A stretch of DNA of 64,000 nt from JABMQW01 sp964439935. GTDB taxonomy: Bacteria; Fidelibacterota; Marinisomatia; Marinisomatales; TCS56. The stretch spans positions 82,186 through 146,185 of the forward strand of contig CAYTPW010000008.1 of the NCBI GenBank assembly GCA_964439935.1, written 5' to 3'. Within the stretch, counting starts at the first letter, position 1, and each line of letters opens with the position of its first letter. The translations under genes were made by a program, and so were the position numbers. Under the pieces are notes generated by a model, which was not told where the DNA came from, made no database searches, and worked only from the letters and a program-made list of their open reading frames with translations. This document shows, one piece after another, positions 41,247 to 48,655 of this stretch.

Positions 41247-42245
41247 TTATTTCAGAAAATCCAGCACCAGTTGATTGACCAGGTCGGCCTGAACGATGGT
41301 CAGGTCATGTCCGGCGTCAGGTATTAAGCTGGTTTCAATTTGCGGTGCTATACGCGCTAGTCGATCAAGAGCAGCCTGAGCCGGGTAAATGACTTCGTTC
41401 TCGCCCACCAGAAACAGAGCCGGTACTTTTAATCTGGCTAGCTCACTATCACTGAGAACAGTGGGGTGCATCGGCATCTTCAGCTTGAAGGAACGCATCC
41501 CTATCCAGGCATCTTCCAGCATAACTTCGGCCAGCGCCCGGCCTTCCGGTGTTAAGATTAAGTTGGGGAACATCCATTCGGTCATATTTCGCAAAAAATG
41601 GCGGTGAGGTATCAGGGTCGGGAGTGCCTTCCAGGCCCAATCAGCGGGGAGTTGATGAATGGTGGCAACTGGCGCCAGCAAAACAATTTTTCCTAGCCGA
41701 TTCGGATGGTATAGAGCATACTGACTTGTGAGCCAACCGCCATATGACAAGCCCATCAAATTGATTGCATTACCAAGCTCCAGTTGTGTGAACAGATCAT
41801 CCAGCCAGTTGACCAAATCGGTGGGAGAGCTAATTTCCTTAGTATAGACACTACGCCCGAAATCGTAAATATTGTCAATAGCATACACCCGGAATTTCCC
41901 GGCCAGTGCGCTAATATTAGGTAACCAGATCAAAGTGTTGGCTGAAGCGGATGGTAGCAGTACCAGGGGCGGTCCATTTGCGGGACCACTTACTCTTATA
42001 AATGTTTTTCCATATCTGGTTGGTACCGTCAATGTGTCAGCCGGGACCGGCCAACTTTCCGCTCGTTGGTCATAATGCTTGAGATAGTGTTTTTTGGCAC
42101 AGGCTGATTTAAAAGGATGATGTGCAGGTAGACGATCTATCTTTGTACTGCAGCCACTGCAGCAGACCAGAACCAATACCAGATTAGCTAATAATAAATT
42201 TGATAAAATTTTACGATATTTGATTTGGTGACGATAAATGATCAA
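41247..42245 (-). CDS. Alpha/beta-hydrolase lipoprotein
   Basis: About 332 residues from TTG at 42245, chosen because GAGAG lies 8 bases upstream and because the frame from 42329 would overlap the yidD gene by 74 bp. The signal segment (LLANLVLVLVCCSGC) ends in a lipidation cysteine. The hydrolase fold is complete: an oxyanion loop PLVLLPSASANTLIW, nucleophile Ser in LMGLSYGGWLTSQY, acid in FLVGENEVIYP, and His in PDAGHDLTIV. The substrate is unknown; an ester or peptide-type bond is likely. It is the third gene of an OPT transporter / YidD operon and would act in the periplasm. Confidence 0.82.
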   Translation of the reverse strand: MIIYRHQIKYRKILSNLLLANLVLVLVCCSGCSTKIDRLPAHHPFKSACAKKHYLKHYDQRAESWPVPADTLTVPTRYGKTFIRVSGPANGPPLVLLPSASANTLIWLPNISALAGKFRVYAIDNIYDFGRSVYTKEISSPTDLVNWLDDLFTQLELGNAINLMGLSYGGWLTSQYALYHPNRLGKIVLLAPVATIHQLPADWAWKALPTLIPHRHFLRNMTEWMFPNLILTPEGRALAEVMLEDAWIGMRSFKLKMPMHPTVLSDSELARLKVPALFLVGENEVIYPAQAALDRLARIAPQIETSLIPDAGHDLTIVQADLVNQLVLDFLK

Positions 42246-42255
42246 GAGAAATCTC

Positions 42256-42915
42256 TCAGAATACTTTGTGCACTGGTGTTTTTCTAGCCTGGTAATATTT
42301 AGCTGCTCTCCAGGCTCCGTAGATTTCACCCAGGTAAATTACGGCAGCTAATGACAGGAAAAAATTCCTTTCGACCAGCCGGTTATGTTTATCTCCCGAA
42401 TAAGCAAAACTGGCGAATAGTGAGAAATTCATGAAACCCATCAGACCGTCCCAGGGCCGCCCTGCATAAAGACGACCACTACCAGGTGCAACTGCTGATA
42501 AAACTGCTGCCAGATAGGGCGATTTGGTTTCAGATGTCGTTACTGGTTGTGGTATAACCGGATCAACCAGGTGACTGTCCGGTGGATGGAATTCACCCTG
42601 ATTCTGTAAATGATAATGCCAGGCAAACGGATTGCAGCGCACGATCCGGTCAGCGGTGACAACTGAACCAGCCACCAGGCCATATTCTGTGATTGCTTGA
42701 GTGCCATAATTACTGCAACTGGGGTAAAACTGGCAGGCAAAACCTGGTAGATTGTAGGAAATCCGTTGCCAGGCTGCAATTGGCAGGATACCGGCTTTTT
42801 GCACCAGATTGAGCGAACTGGAAACTAATAGAGTATCGGCTGGATATTTGGTTTGAGGTAGGATCGAGCAATTAATTGCCAGCAGCAAATAGGCTGGGAT
42901 AAGCTTAGCTTTCAT
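42256..42915 (-). CDS. YidD-domain protein with C-terminal membrane domain
   Basis: A 219-residue protein. An N-terminal signal-like helix (LIPAYLLLAINCSILPQ) is followed by the YidD domain (about 45-95): FACQFYPSCSNYGTQAI with the cysteine pair, then VVTADRIVRCNPF. YidD normally is a short membrane insertion efficiency factor near yidC. Here it carries a C-terminal part (about 125-215) with two or three hydrophobic segments, beginning SPYLAAVLSAVAPGSGRLYAG, which resembles TM2/DUF5683-type membrane pieces. The ATG overlaps the OPT stop by 4 bp, and its end is 10 bp from the hydrolase start. The combination is unusual; the protein may help insert membrane proteins or serve another lipoprotein function. 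Confidence 0.75.
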   Translation of the reverse strand: MKAKLIPAYLLLAINCSILPQTKYPADTLLVSSSLNLVQKAGILPIAAWQRISYNLPGFACQFYPSCSNYGTQAITEYGLVAGSVVTADRIVRCNPFAWHYHLQNQGEFHPPDSHLVDPVIPQPVTTSETKSPYLAAVLSAVAPGSGRLYAGRPWDGLMGFMNFSLFASFAYSGDKHNRLVERNFFLSLAAVIYLGEIYGAWRAAKYYQARKTPVHKVF

Positions 42916-44570
42916 CGATTGCGTGGAAGGAAGAAATTCTGGATGCTGCGGGTAAGAACGGCAATCAGAATCAGGCCCAGCACACCCAGTATCAGAGTTT
43001 TTTGAGCCGGGAAGAAGATATTGGTGACTGCCTGCAAAAAACCGATTGTCCCTTCGCCCCCCAGTATCGCGGCAGATACAACAATGCCAGTGAGCTTAGC
43101 AGCGTCACCTCTTCGATTAATTGTGAGTGCGATTATTCCACCAATTGCGATTAAGAAAGCCAGGTTGATACCCAAAAAGAGGCCAATCCCCAGAGGCATC
43201 AAATGAATATAGACTAATTTTTTGTTAAAGCGGATACCCTCAATGATTACAGCTATCAGCACACCGGATAGGAACAGTAGAGGATGAGTCAAACCCGCCA
43301 GATTGTTCATCACAATCTGAGCCTGTGGTGCCGGAAAACGGGTAGTGAACAGTGCATTTGCAATTTCCGGTGCACGCATGATCAGCAATAAAAAAGGAAT
43401 TGCAACTGCGACTGCCAGAACCGCCCAGATATCAACGCGAATGATTTTTTGATAATCAGTTCCAACCACTTCGGCGGAACGGTAATCATGGCCTATGTCC
43501 CCGGCGATGGCGGCTGCCATTGCTACTGAGAAGGTCAGTAGATAACGGGATTGAATCGGCAGGTCCAATTGGAAAAAACTATATACGATAACGATTAACA
43601 GAGTTACCAAGAGACCAAATTGCTCCAGTGGGTCGATATTGGTTACGCCGGTCATGCGGCTGGCCAGGTTGACTGCCAGAAATGTAAAGACCAGCCCCAG
43701 TATTGCCGCCCAGATTGGTACACCTGCCAGAATCAAGATCACCAGATTCAGCAGTGCCAAACCCCACGTCCAGCTTTCCTGTCGCCGCTTGATGGAAAAT
43801 AAACCCTTTTTCAGTCGGCTATGAAACAGGATATAGCCTATACCTGATCCAATCACTAATCCCATACCCAAATTCTGAAGTATCAAATTCGGTTCTTGGG
43901 TGATACCCGGCCATAAACGGGGTATCAGCAACAGACCGGTCAGTGATAGAAGTCCACCAAATCCCCAGGATAGTGAATTTGCCGGACCAAGGATCAAACC
44001 GGTACCGATCACCATTGGCATGATTAGCAGTAACACTGACATTCCACCTACGGTAGCTATTGAAATGAATTCCCAACCCAGGGCGTCACGAATCATGGCG
44101 AACAGGGCAGCGGCTATCCCGAATATTATTACATACCGAAAACGTTTATCACCATTAAAACCGGCTTTGATTATCTCACCGCCGGCACGACCGGCAGGAA
44201 ATGACAGGTTCTGTTTAATGACATATTCAGTTCGCAGTGGAATTGAAAGACCGATACCCAGCAGGGCGCTGCTGACCCCAGTCAAGGTCAGCCAGAGTAG
44301 CGAAACCTGATCCGGTTGCGTTAGTATTAGTCCCGGCAGGGTGAATACAACGGCGGCCGCCATAAGACCACCGATCGAACCACCGGCCTGGGCGATATTA
44401 ACCTGATTAGCGGTCATTCGTCTGGAGAGTTTTAAAATACCGGCTGCGGTAATTATTGAAAAAATAATCGGCCAGGGCAGGGCCCCCATACGCAGGGCTA
44501 TGTAAGCGCTGGTGAAAAATAGAAACAGGGCTATTATAATAGCGGTGGCAGTAGTTCTGATCATGACCAA
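42912..44570 (-). CDS. OPT-family oligopeptide transporter-like protein
   Basis: A 552-residue polytopic protein with about 14 hydrophobic segments. OPT family marks are the early RMGALPWPIIFS, GGSIGGLMAAAVVFTLPGLIL, the charged loop SFPAGRAGGEIIKAGF, and MVIGTGLILGPANSLSWGFGG. The C-terminal part (about 440-552) has EGIRFNKKLVYIHLMPLGIGL, ends in RSIQNFFLPRNR, and is typical too. OPT proteins import peptides, glutathione derivatives or metal chelates using the proton gradient. The gene starts the minus-strand operon with yidD and the hydrolase, and is divergent from the phosphoesterase gene. Confidence 0.9.
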   Translation of the reverse strand: MVMIRTTATAIIIALFLFFTSAYIALRMGALPWPIIFSIITAAGILKLSRRMTANQVNIAQAGGSIGGLMAAAVVFTLPGLILTQPDQVSLLWLTLTGVSSALLGIGLSIPLRTEYVIKQNLSFPAGRAGGEIIKAGFNGDKRFRYVIIFGIAAALFAMIRDALGWEFISIATVGGMSVLLLIMPMVIGTGLILGPANSLSWGFGGLLSLTGLLLIPRLWPGITQEPNLILQNLGMGLVIGSGIGYILFHSRLKKGLFSIKRRQESWTWGLALLNLVILILAGVPIWAAILGLVFTFLAVNLASRMTGVTNIDPLEQFGLLVTLLIVIVYSFFQLDLPIQSRYLLTFSVAMAAAIAGDIGHDYRSAEVVGTDYQKIIRVDIWAVLAVAVAIPFLLLIMRAPEIANALFTTRFPAPQAQIVMNNLAGLTHPLLFLSGVLIAVIIEGIRFNKKLVYIHLMPLGIGLFLGINLAFLIAIGGIIALTINRRGDAAKLTGIVVSAAILGGEGTIGFLQAVTNIFFPAQKTLILGVLGLILIAVLTRSIQNFFLPRNR

Positions 44571-44691
44571 TATTAGCCATGAATAATTGACTTATGTAAG
44601 TTGGAGTTGATGTTGCAGCTGATATTTTTCAAAGATGATGTTACCGGTGGTATGAAATTTGTTTATATTCCATTTGTCTAGGAATCACTGG

Positions 44692-45603
44692 ATGAGCAAT
44701 AAAAGATACTATATCCTGGTTTTGCTGGTTGTGCTCAACTTTGGTATCGCAGCCGATAGAAGCCTGTACATTTTACATACCAATAATACCAATGGAGCGC
44801 TTGAGAATTGTTACTGTCCAGACCATCCATTGGGCGCAATCGAAAAGCGGGCAGCTTTTGTTGAAACCTGGCTGGAAAAACATCCTAATACGATTGTTGT
44901 GGATGCAGGTGATTTGATTCCATTAATCAATGATGCAATCAAGGACAGCCTGGCCTGTCTGGCATACAGACATATACCTTATGACGCGATCCTGCCTGGA
45001 GATCAGGAAATAATCAGGGGCCGGGACAGGTTCGAGAAATTATTAAACCTGACCAGTGCACCTATTATTAACACCAATCTGAAAAATCCCAAGATTTCTG
45101 GATCAAAACCGGTTATGATAGTCAAAAGGAGTGATCTTAGAATAGCACTCCTCGGTATAATTGGTCCGGCGGCGATAAAATATTACCCGGAAGCAGTAAA
45201 TTCAGCAATAAAATTGGATGATGTGGATGTCGTCCTGAAGAATCAGCTTAAAGAGTTGGCTGAAAAAGCCGATATAACTATATTATTGACTCACCAGGGT
45301 TATGACCATGATGTGAAACTGGCTGCTAATGTGACCGATATTGATGTTATCATTGGGGCGCATAGTCAGACCAGCCTCAAGACGGCTCAGGAAGTAAATA
45401 ATATCTTAGTAGCCCAGGCTGGAAAGGAAGGTTATTATGTTGGTGTTATCGAAATCAAATTCGATGAACAGAACCGGATTATTTCCAAATCAGGCTATCT
45501 GGAACCGATGAAACTGGATATGCCGGATCACCCACAGGTGATGAAAATAATCGAGGAATATGAACAGAAAACGGGAATCATTAACCGAAGGAAAGATAAA
45601 TAA
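44692..45603 (+). CDS. Metallophosphoesterase/5'-nucleotidase-like secreted protein with altered metal motifs
   Basis: A 303-residue exported protein from the ATG at 44692 (AGGA 10 bases upstream); an in-frame upstream start is unlikely. Signal peptide YYILVLLVVLNFGIAAD. The fold follows the UshA-like phosphoesterases, with the family-like ENCYCPDHPLGAIEKRAAF, VVDAGDLI, LLTHQGYDHD and IGAHSQTSL. However, the usual D-x-H-x-N first motif reads LHTNNTNG, and GNHE reads GDQE, so at least two metal ligands are altered. It may be catalytically changed or use other residues. The cysteine pair in ENCYC could hold a disulfide or metal. It is followed directly by a small membrane protein (stop and start adjoin). 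Confidence 0.72.
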   Translation: MSNKRYYILVLLVVLNFGIAADRSLYILHTNNTNGALENCYCPDHPLGAIEKRAAFVETWLEKHPNTIVVDAGDLIPLINDAIKDSLACLAYRHIPYDAILPGDQEIIRGRDRFEKLLNLTSAPIINTNLKNPKISGSKPVMIVKRSDLRIALLGIIGPAAIKYYPEAVNSAIKLDDVDVVLKNQLKELAEKADITILLTHQGYDHDVKLAANVTDIDVIIGAHSQTSLKTAQEVNNILVAQAGKEGYYVGVIEIKFDEQNRIISKSGYLEPMKLDMPDHPQVMKIIEEYEQKTGIINRRKDK

Positions 45604-45936
45604 ATGTTAGAACAATTAATCGAAACTTTAACATCAAATCCGGTCTATCTGGCCGGCGCTGTTGTTTTAGCTCTGATCATTGTGATCGGATTTGTAAAAA
45701 AGCTGGTCAAGTTGGCCGTATTCGTGATAGCAATATTCGTACTGTTTATCGGCTATCTGGTTTATACCGGGCAGGAAGTACCGACCAGCATCGACGATAT
45801 TAAAAAGACCGTTCAGGAAGAAGTCATTGATCCGGGTAAGGAAATGCTGAAAGAGAAGGCCGAGGATGCTAAAGAAAAGGCCGTGGAAAAAGTCAAGGAA
45901 GAAGTCGACAAGGCCGTCGACGATGTGCTTGAATAA
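45604..45936 (+). CDS. Hypothetical membrane protein with charged helical tail
   Basis: A 110-residue protein starting immediately after the stop of the phosphoesterase, so probably co-translated. Two hydrophobic segments (about 14-30 and 37-56) form a hairpin, then an acidic/lysine-rich amphipathic helix (about 65-110: KEMLKEKAEDAKEKAVEKVK, then EVDKAVDDVLE) that is likely a coiled coil or an LEA-like helix. No family is recognised. It could sit in the inner membrane with the tail in the cytoplasm, possibly shielding the phosphoesterase secretion step, but this is guesswork. Confidence 0.7.
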   Translation: MLEQLIETLTSNPVYLAGAVVLALIIVIGFVKKLVKLAVFVIAIFVLFIGYLVYTGQEVPTSIDDIKKTVQEEVIDPGKEMLKEKAEDAKEKAVEKVKEEVDKAVDDVLE

Positions 45937-45972
45937 TTAGCAGCATATTTTTACTTTAGTCCAAATCGATTG

Positions 45973-45991
45973 GGAAATAGTCCCTATTTCC
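45973..45991 (+). terminator. Terminator-like hairpin after the small membrane protein
   Basis: GGAAATAG and CTATTTCC pair (8 bp, loop TCC), followed by TGTTTTCC. It lies about 36 bp after the stop at 45936 and before the convergent gene ending at 46021, so it could serve both strands. Confidence 0.55.
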
Positions 45992-46020
45992 TGTTTTCCA
46001 ATTAATCATATTGGATGGTG

Positions 46021-46446
46021 TTAGAGCAGGCTGATATATTCATCAAAAGCTTCGTAAAAAGCTGATCCTACTGTCAGGGCAATAATTATTACCACCACCA
46101 TCAGTATTACCATCATTAGCAGCATGATTCCGTTAAACAGCATATAGGCCTGGATATTGGAAAGGGCCTGCAAAAAACTGACTGAATCACGATGATATAC
46201 TCCATAACGTAAATGTGCTACAGCCGTATTCAGGCGTGTGCCCATTAAAATCATGAAAATTCCAACCACAACAATCGGTATCGCCAGTGCAAAGATCGTT
46301 AGACAGTTGATGATGCCAAAGATAATATTGATAATAGCAACGATTTTTCCCCAGGTTGCCAATTTTTCCAGCATCATTTGATTTTCCAGAGACAGATATA
46401 GCTCCAGCGGTGGGGTGCGTGAATGGTCGGAATTAATTTCAGTCAT
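46021..46446 (-). CDS. DUF5362-like small membrane protein
   Basis: A 141-residue protein with two hydrophobic hairpins. It starts TEINSDHSRTPPLELYLSLENQ and then has KLATWGKIVAIINIIFGIIN, a helix of about 20 hydrophobic residues, MGTRLNTAVAHLRYGVYH with the charged loop, and two more helices ending FDEYISLL. The overall layout matches DUF5362/YqhA-type proteins I recall from FCB genomes, but I cannot verify the family. It faces the previous plus-strand gene. Function unknown. Confidence 0.55.
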   Translation of the reverse strand: MTEINSDHSRTPPLELYLSLENQMMLEKLATWGKIVAIINIIFGIINCLTIFALAIPIVVVGIFMILMGTRLNTAVAHLRYGVYHRDSVSFLQALSNIQAYMLFNGIMLLMMVILMVVVIIIALTVGSAFYEAFDEYISLL

Positions 46447-46681
46447 AATTTATCTCCGTCTGTTAATAATAGATTACTGGCCAATTCCATTGGTTAGGAA
46501 CGCGCAGAATTTCATAAGTATCCATATCGGATTATTTCGATACGGTTTCCTTTTTGTTTTTGGTCATGAGTAGTACTCTGTAATAGATTCAGTCAGCTAT
46601 AATGTCTGGAGTCACAGGGGGAATTTACTTTCTGAATTACCATTACACAAAGTAGCGTGATCAGAAGGAAATAGGCAGAAT

Positions 46682-47467
46682 ATGAAAAGAAATTTGATTG
46701 AGATTCGCCCAGGACGCCGTCTGTCGATCCAAACGGGTAACAAACAAAAAGATTCAATGCGAATGCTAATCCACGGCGCCGGGGGACGGGGTAATCAATG
46801 GCATAATCAAGTCGCAGCATTCCGAGATCACCATCTGATAGTGGTACCAGACTTGCTGGGACATGGACAGAGTCCGGTCCCGAAATCCGGTTATTCGTTT
46901 CAAGAACTGGCCGATGATTTGGTAGCAGTATTTCAACGCTATAATTGTCGACATAACATAGTGATCGGTCATTCCTATGGAATTGCCTTCACGCTCTGGT
47001 TGGCCGGCCGTTTCACCGACCAGATAGATAAGATCGTCCTGATCGGAGCCACACCATTCCGGAAACCTGATACTAACACGGTCTGGAATCTGCCGGTGTT
47101 CATATTGCGAATGCTGCGTCCGCTGATGAGCAAGAGTTTTGCTGCTGGCGCTTTCCACCCGGATGCTGATCCTGCTTTTATCAGCCGTGAGCGCGCTATC
47201 AGCGATCAAAATTCCATGCGAATTATGAAAAAACTTTTTCTGGGAATGAAGTACGATGGGGATAAAGATCTGTCGCAGTTGAATACACCGACCCTGATCA
47301 TCAATGGAGCAGCGGATAAATTGACAACCGTGGCAGCGGGGAGAGAACTGGCCGGGCAGCTACCACAAACGGAATTTGTGGAATTGAATGGTGCGTCGCA
47401 CCTGGCAATGATGGAGAAACCGGTTGAGGTAAACGCTTTGGTTAAGAATTTTATAAGCCGTGAATAA
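46682..47467 (+). CDS. Alpha/beta-hydrolase (cytoplasmic)
   Basis: A 261-residue enzyme with no signal peptide. The fold is complete: oxyanion loop LIHGAGGRGNQWHNQ, DLLGHGQSPVPKSGYSF, nucleophile Ser in IVIGHSYGIAFTLWLAGRF, acid Asp in LIINGAADKLTTV, and His in LNGASHLAMMEKPVEV. These features match the esterase/haloperoxidase-like hydrolases common in FCB genomes. AAGGAAA lies 11-17 bases upstream of the ATG. Substrate is unknown. It stops 1 bp from the stop of the convergent small membrane gene. Confidence 0.88.
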   Translation: MKRNLIEIRPGRRLSIQTGNKQKDSMRMLIHGAGGRGNQWHNQVAAFRDHHLIVVPDLLGHGQSPVPKSGYSFQELADDLVAVFQRYNCRHNIVIGHSYGIAFTLWLAGRFTDQIDKIVLIGATPFRKPDTNTVWNLPVFILRMLRPLMSKSFAAGAFHPDADPAFISRERAISDQNSMRIMKKLFLGMKYDGDKDLSQLNTPTLIINGAADKLTTVAAGRELAGQLPQTEFVELNGASHLAMMEKPVEVNALVKNFISRE

Positions 47468-47680
47468 TCAGTTCCCAATCGCCAAAATGATCATGGCCAC
47501 CACAAAGATGACCAGAGCCAGGATGCGGATTACAATACTGGGATTCAGGTAATCGTGACTCGCTTCCGGTTGGTTGTTTTCCAGATTGTATTTACGGCGG
47601 TTATAAGCCATTAATTTTAGGCTGAAGATAAATAATCCGACCAGAAATAATATTCCACCGATCAGTGATAAAGTATCCAT
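47468..47680 (-). CDS. Small two-helix membrane protein
   Basis: A 70-residue protein. I use the ATG at 47680 because the ATG two codons earlier has no better context. Two hydrophobic helices (LIGGILFLVGLFIFSLKL and IVIRILALVIFVVAMIILAI) flank a polar loop with a charged RRKYNLENNQ patch. No family is recognised. It ends 1 bp from the hydrolase stop, a convergent arrangement with no room for a terminator. Confidence 0.6.
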   Translation of the reverse strand: MDTLSLIGGILFLVGLFIFSLKLMAYNRRKYNLENNQPEASHDYLNPSIVIRILALVIFVVAMIILAIGN

Positions 47681-47773
47681 GACCAAGTATACGCGAATTA
47701 CAAATTCCAGTCAAGCAATGACCCGATATATTGTAAATTCACCCAAATCATGTAAACCAAAACGAGGCTAGCA

Positions 47774-48631
47774 ATGTTTAATTCAGATCTATTAGAGGGT
47801 AAAACAATTCTAATCACCGGTGGCGGGACCGGTCTGGGTAAATCGATGGCTCAGCGTTGTGCTGAACTTGGTGCCAATCTGGTGATTGCCAGCCGGAAAT
47901 TGACAGTTCTGGAAACTGCAGCGGAAGATCTGCGCCGGACGGGAGCTAAAGTAATGGTGGTGCAATGCGATGTGCGTAAACCGACTCAGGTTCAGAATAT
48001 GGTGCAGGAAATCTTAAGGAAATTCGGCCGGATAAACGGCCTGGTCAATAATGCCGCTGGTAATTTTATTTCACCGACAGAAAACCTTACCGAAGGTGGT
48101 TTTAAGGTCATTGTTGATATCGTGCTTAATGGCACATTCAATGTTACCCACGCGGTCGGCAAGTCCATGATAAAGGCTGGAGGTGGAACGGTATTGAATA
48201 TTGTAACCACTTATGCCTGGACCGGATCCGGTTATGTGGTTCCCTCCGCTTGTGCCAAGGCTGGGATCCTGGCATTGACCCGTAGCCTGGCAGTTGAATG
48301 GGCTAAATACGGTATCCGTACCAATGCTATCGCACCCGGGCCATTCCCGACTGAGGGAGCCTGGAACAGGCTGGTTCCACCCGGCCTTGGAATTGAAAAG
48401 GCTATGAAAAATAAGATACCTCTGAAACGATTTGGAGAACACCGAGAATTAGCAGACTTAGCTGTGTTCCTTCTATGTGATGGATCGGGCTTTATAAACG
48501 GTGAAGTAGTTACGATTGATGGTGGTGAATGGCTCAAGGGCGCCGGTGAATTCAACGACCTGGAGAAAATACCGAAAGCAGTCTGGAAAGGTCTTGGTGC
48601 TCTTCGGAAAGGAAAATTGAAGAAACAATGA
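47774..48631 (+). CDS. Short-chain reductase, 2,4-dienoyl-CoA reductase (DECR)-like
   Basis: A 285-residue SDR. The NADP-binding motif is ILITGGGTGLGKSMAQRCAE, followed by the NNAAG motif as GLVNNAAGNF. The catalytic residues match the mammalian DECR type and not the ordinary Y-x-x-x-K: Tyr in TTYAWTGSGYVVP, then Ser and Lys in SACAKAGILALTRSLA. C-terminally the DGGEWLKG loop is typical of SDRs with acyl-CoA substrates. It likely reduces the dienoyl-CoA intermediates of unsaturated fatty-acid beta-oxidation. GAGG lies 8 bases before the ATG. It stands alone. Confidence 0.9.
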   Translation: MFNSDLLEGKTILITGGGTGLGKSMAQRCAELGANLVIASRKLTVLETAAEDLRRTGAKVMVVQCDVRKPTQVQNMVQEILRKFGRINGLVNNAAGNFISPTENLTEGGFKVIVDIVLNGTFNVTHAVGKSMIKAGGGTVLNIVTTYAWTGSGYVVPSACAKAGILALTRSLAVEWAKYGIRTNAIAPGPFPTEGAWNRLVPPGLGIEKAMKNKIPLKRFGEHRELADLAVFLLCDGSGFINGEVVTIDGGEWLKGAGEFNDLEKIPKAVWKGLGALRKGKLKKQ

Positions 48632-48655
48632 TCCGCTAGTTGAAATTGTATAATT

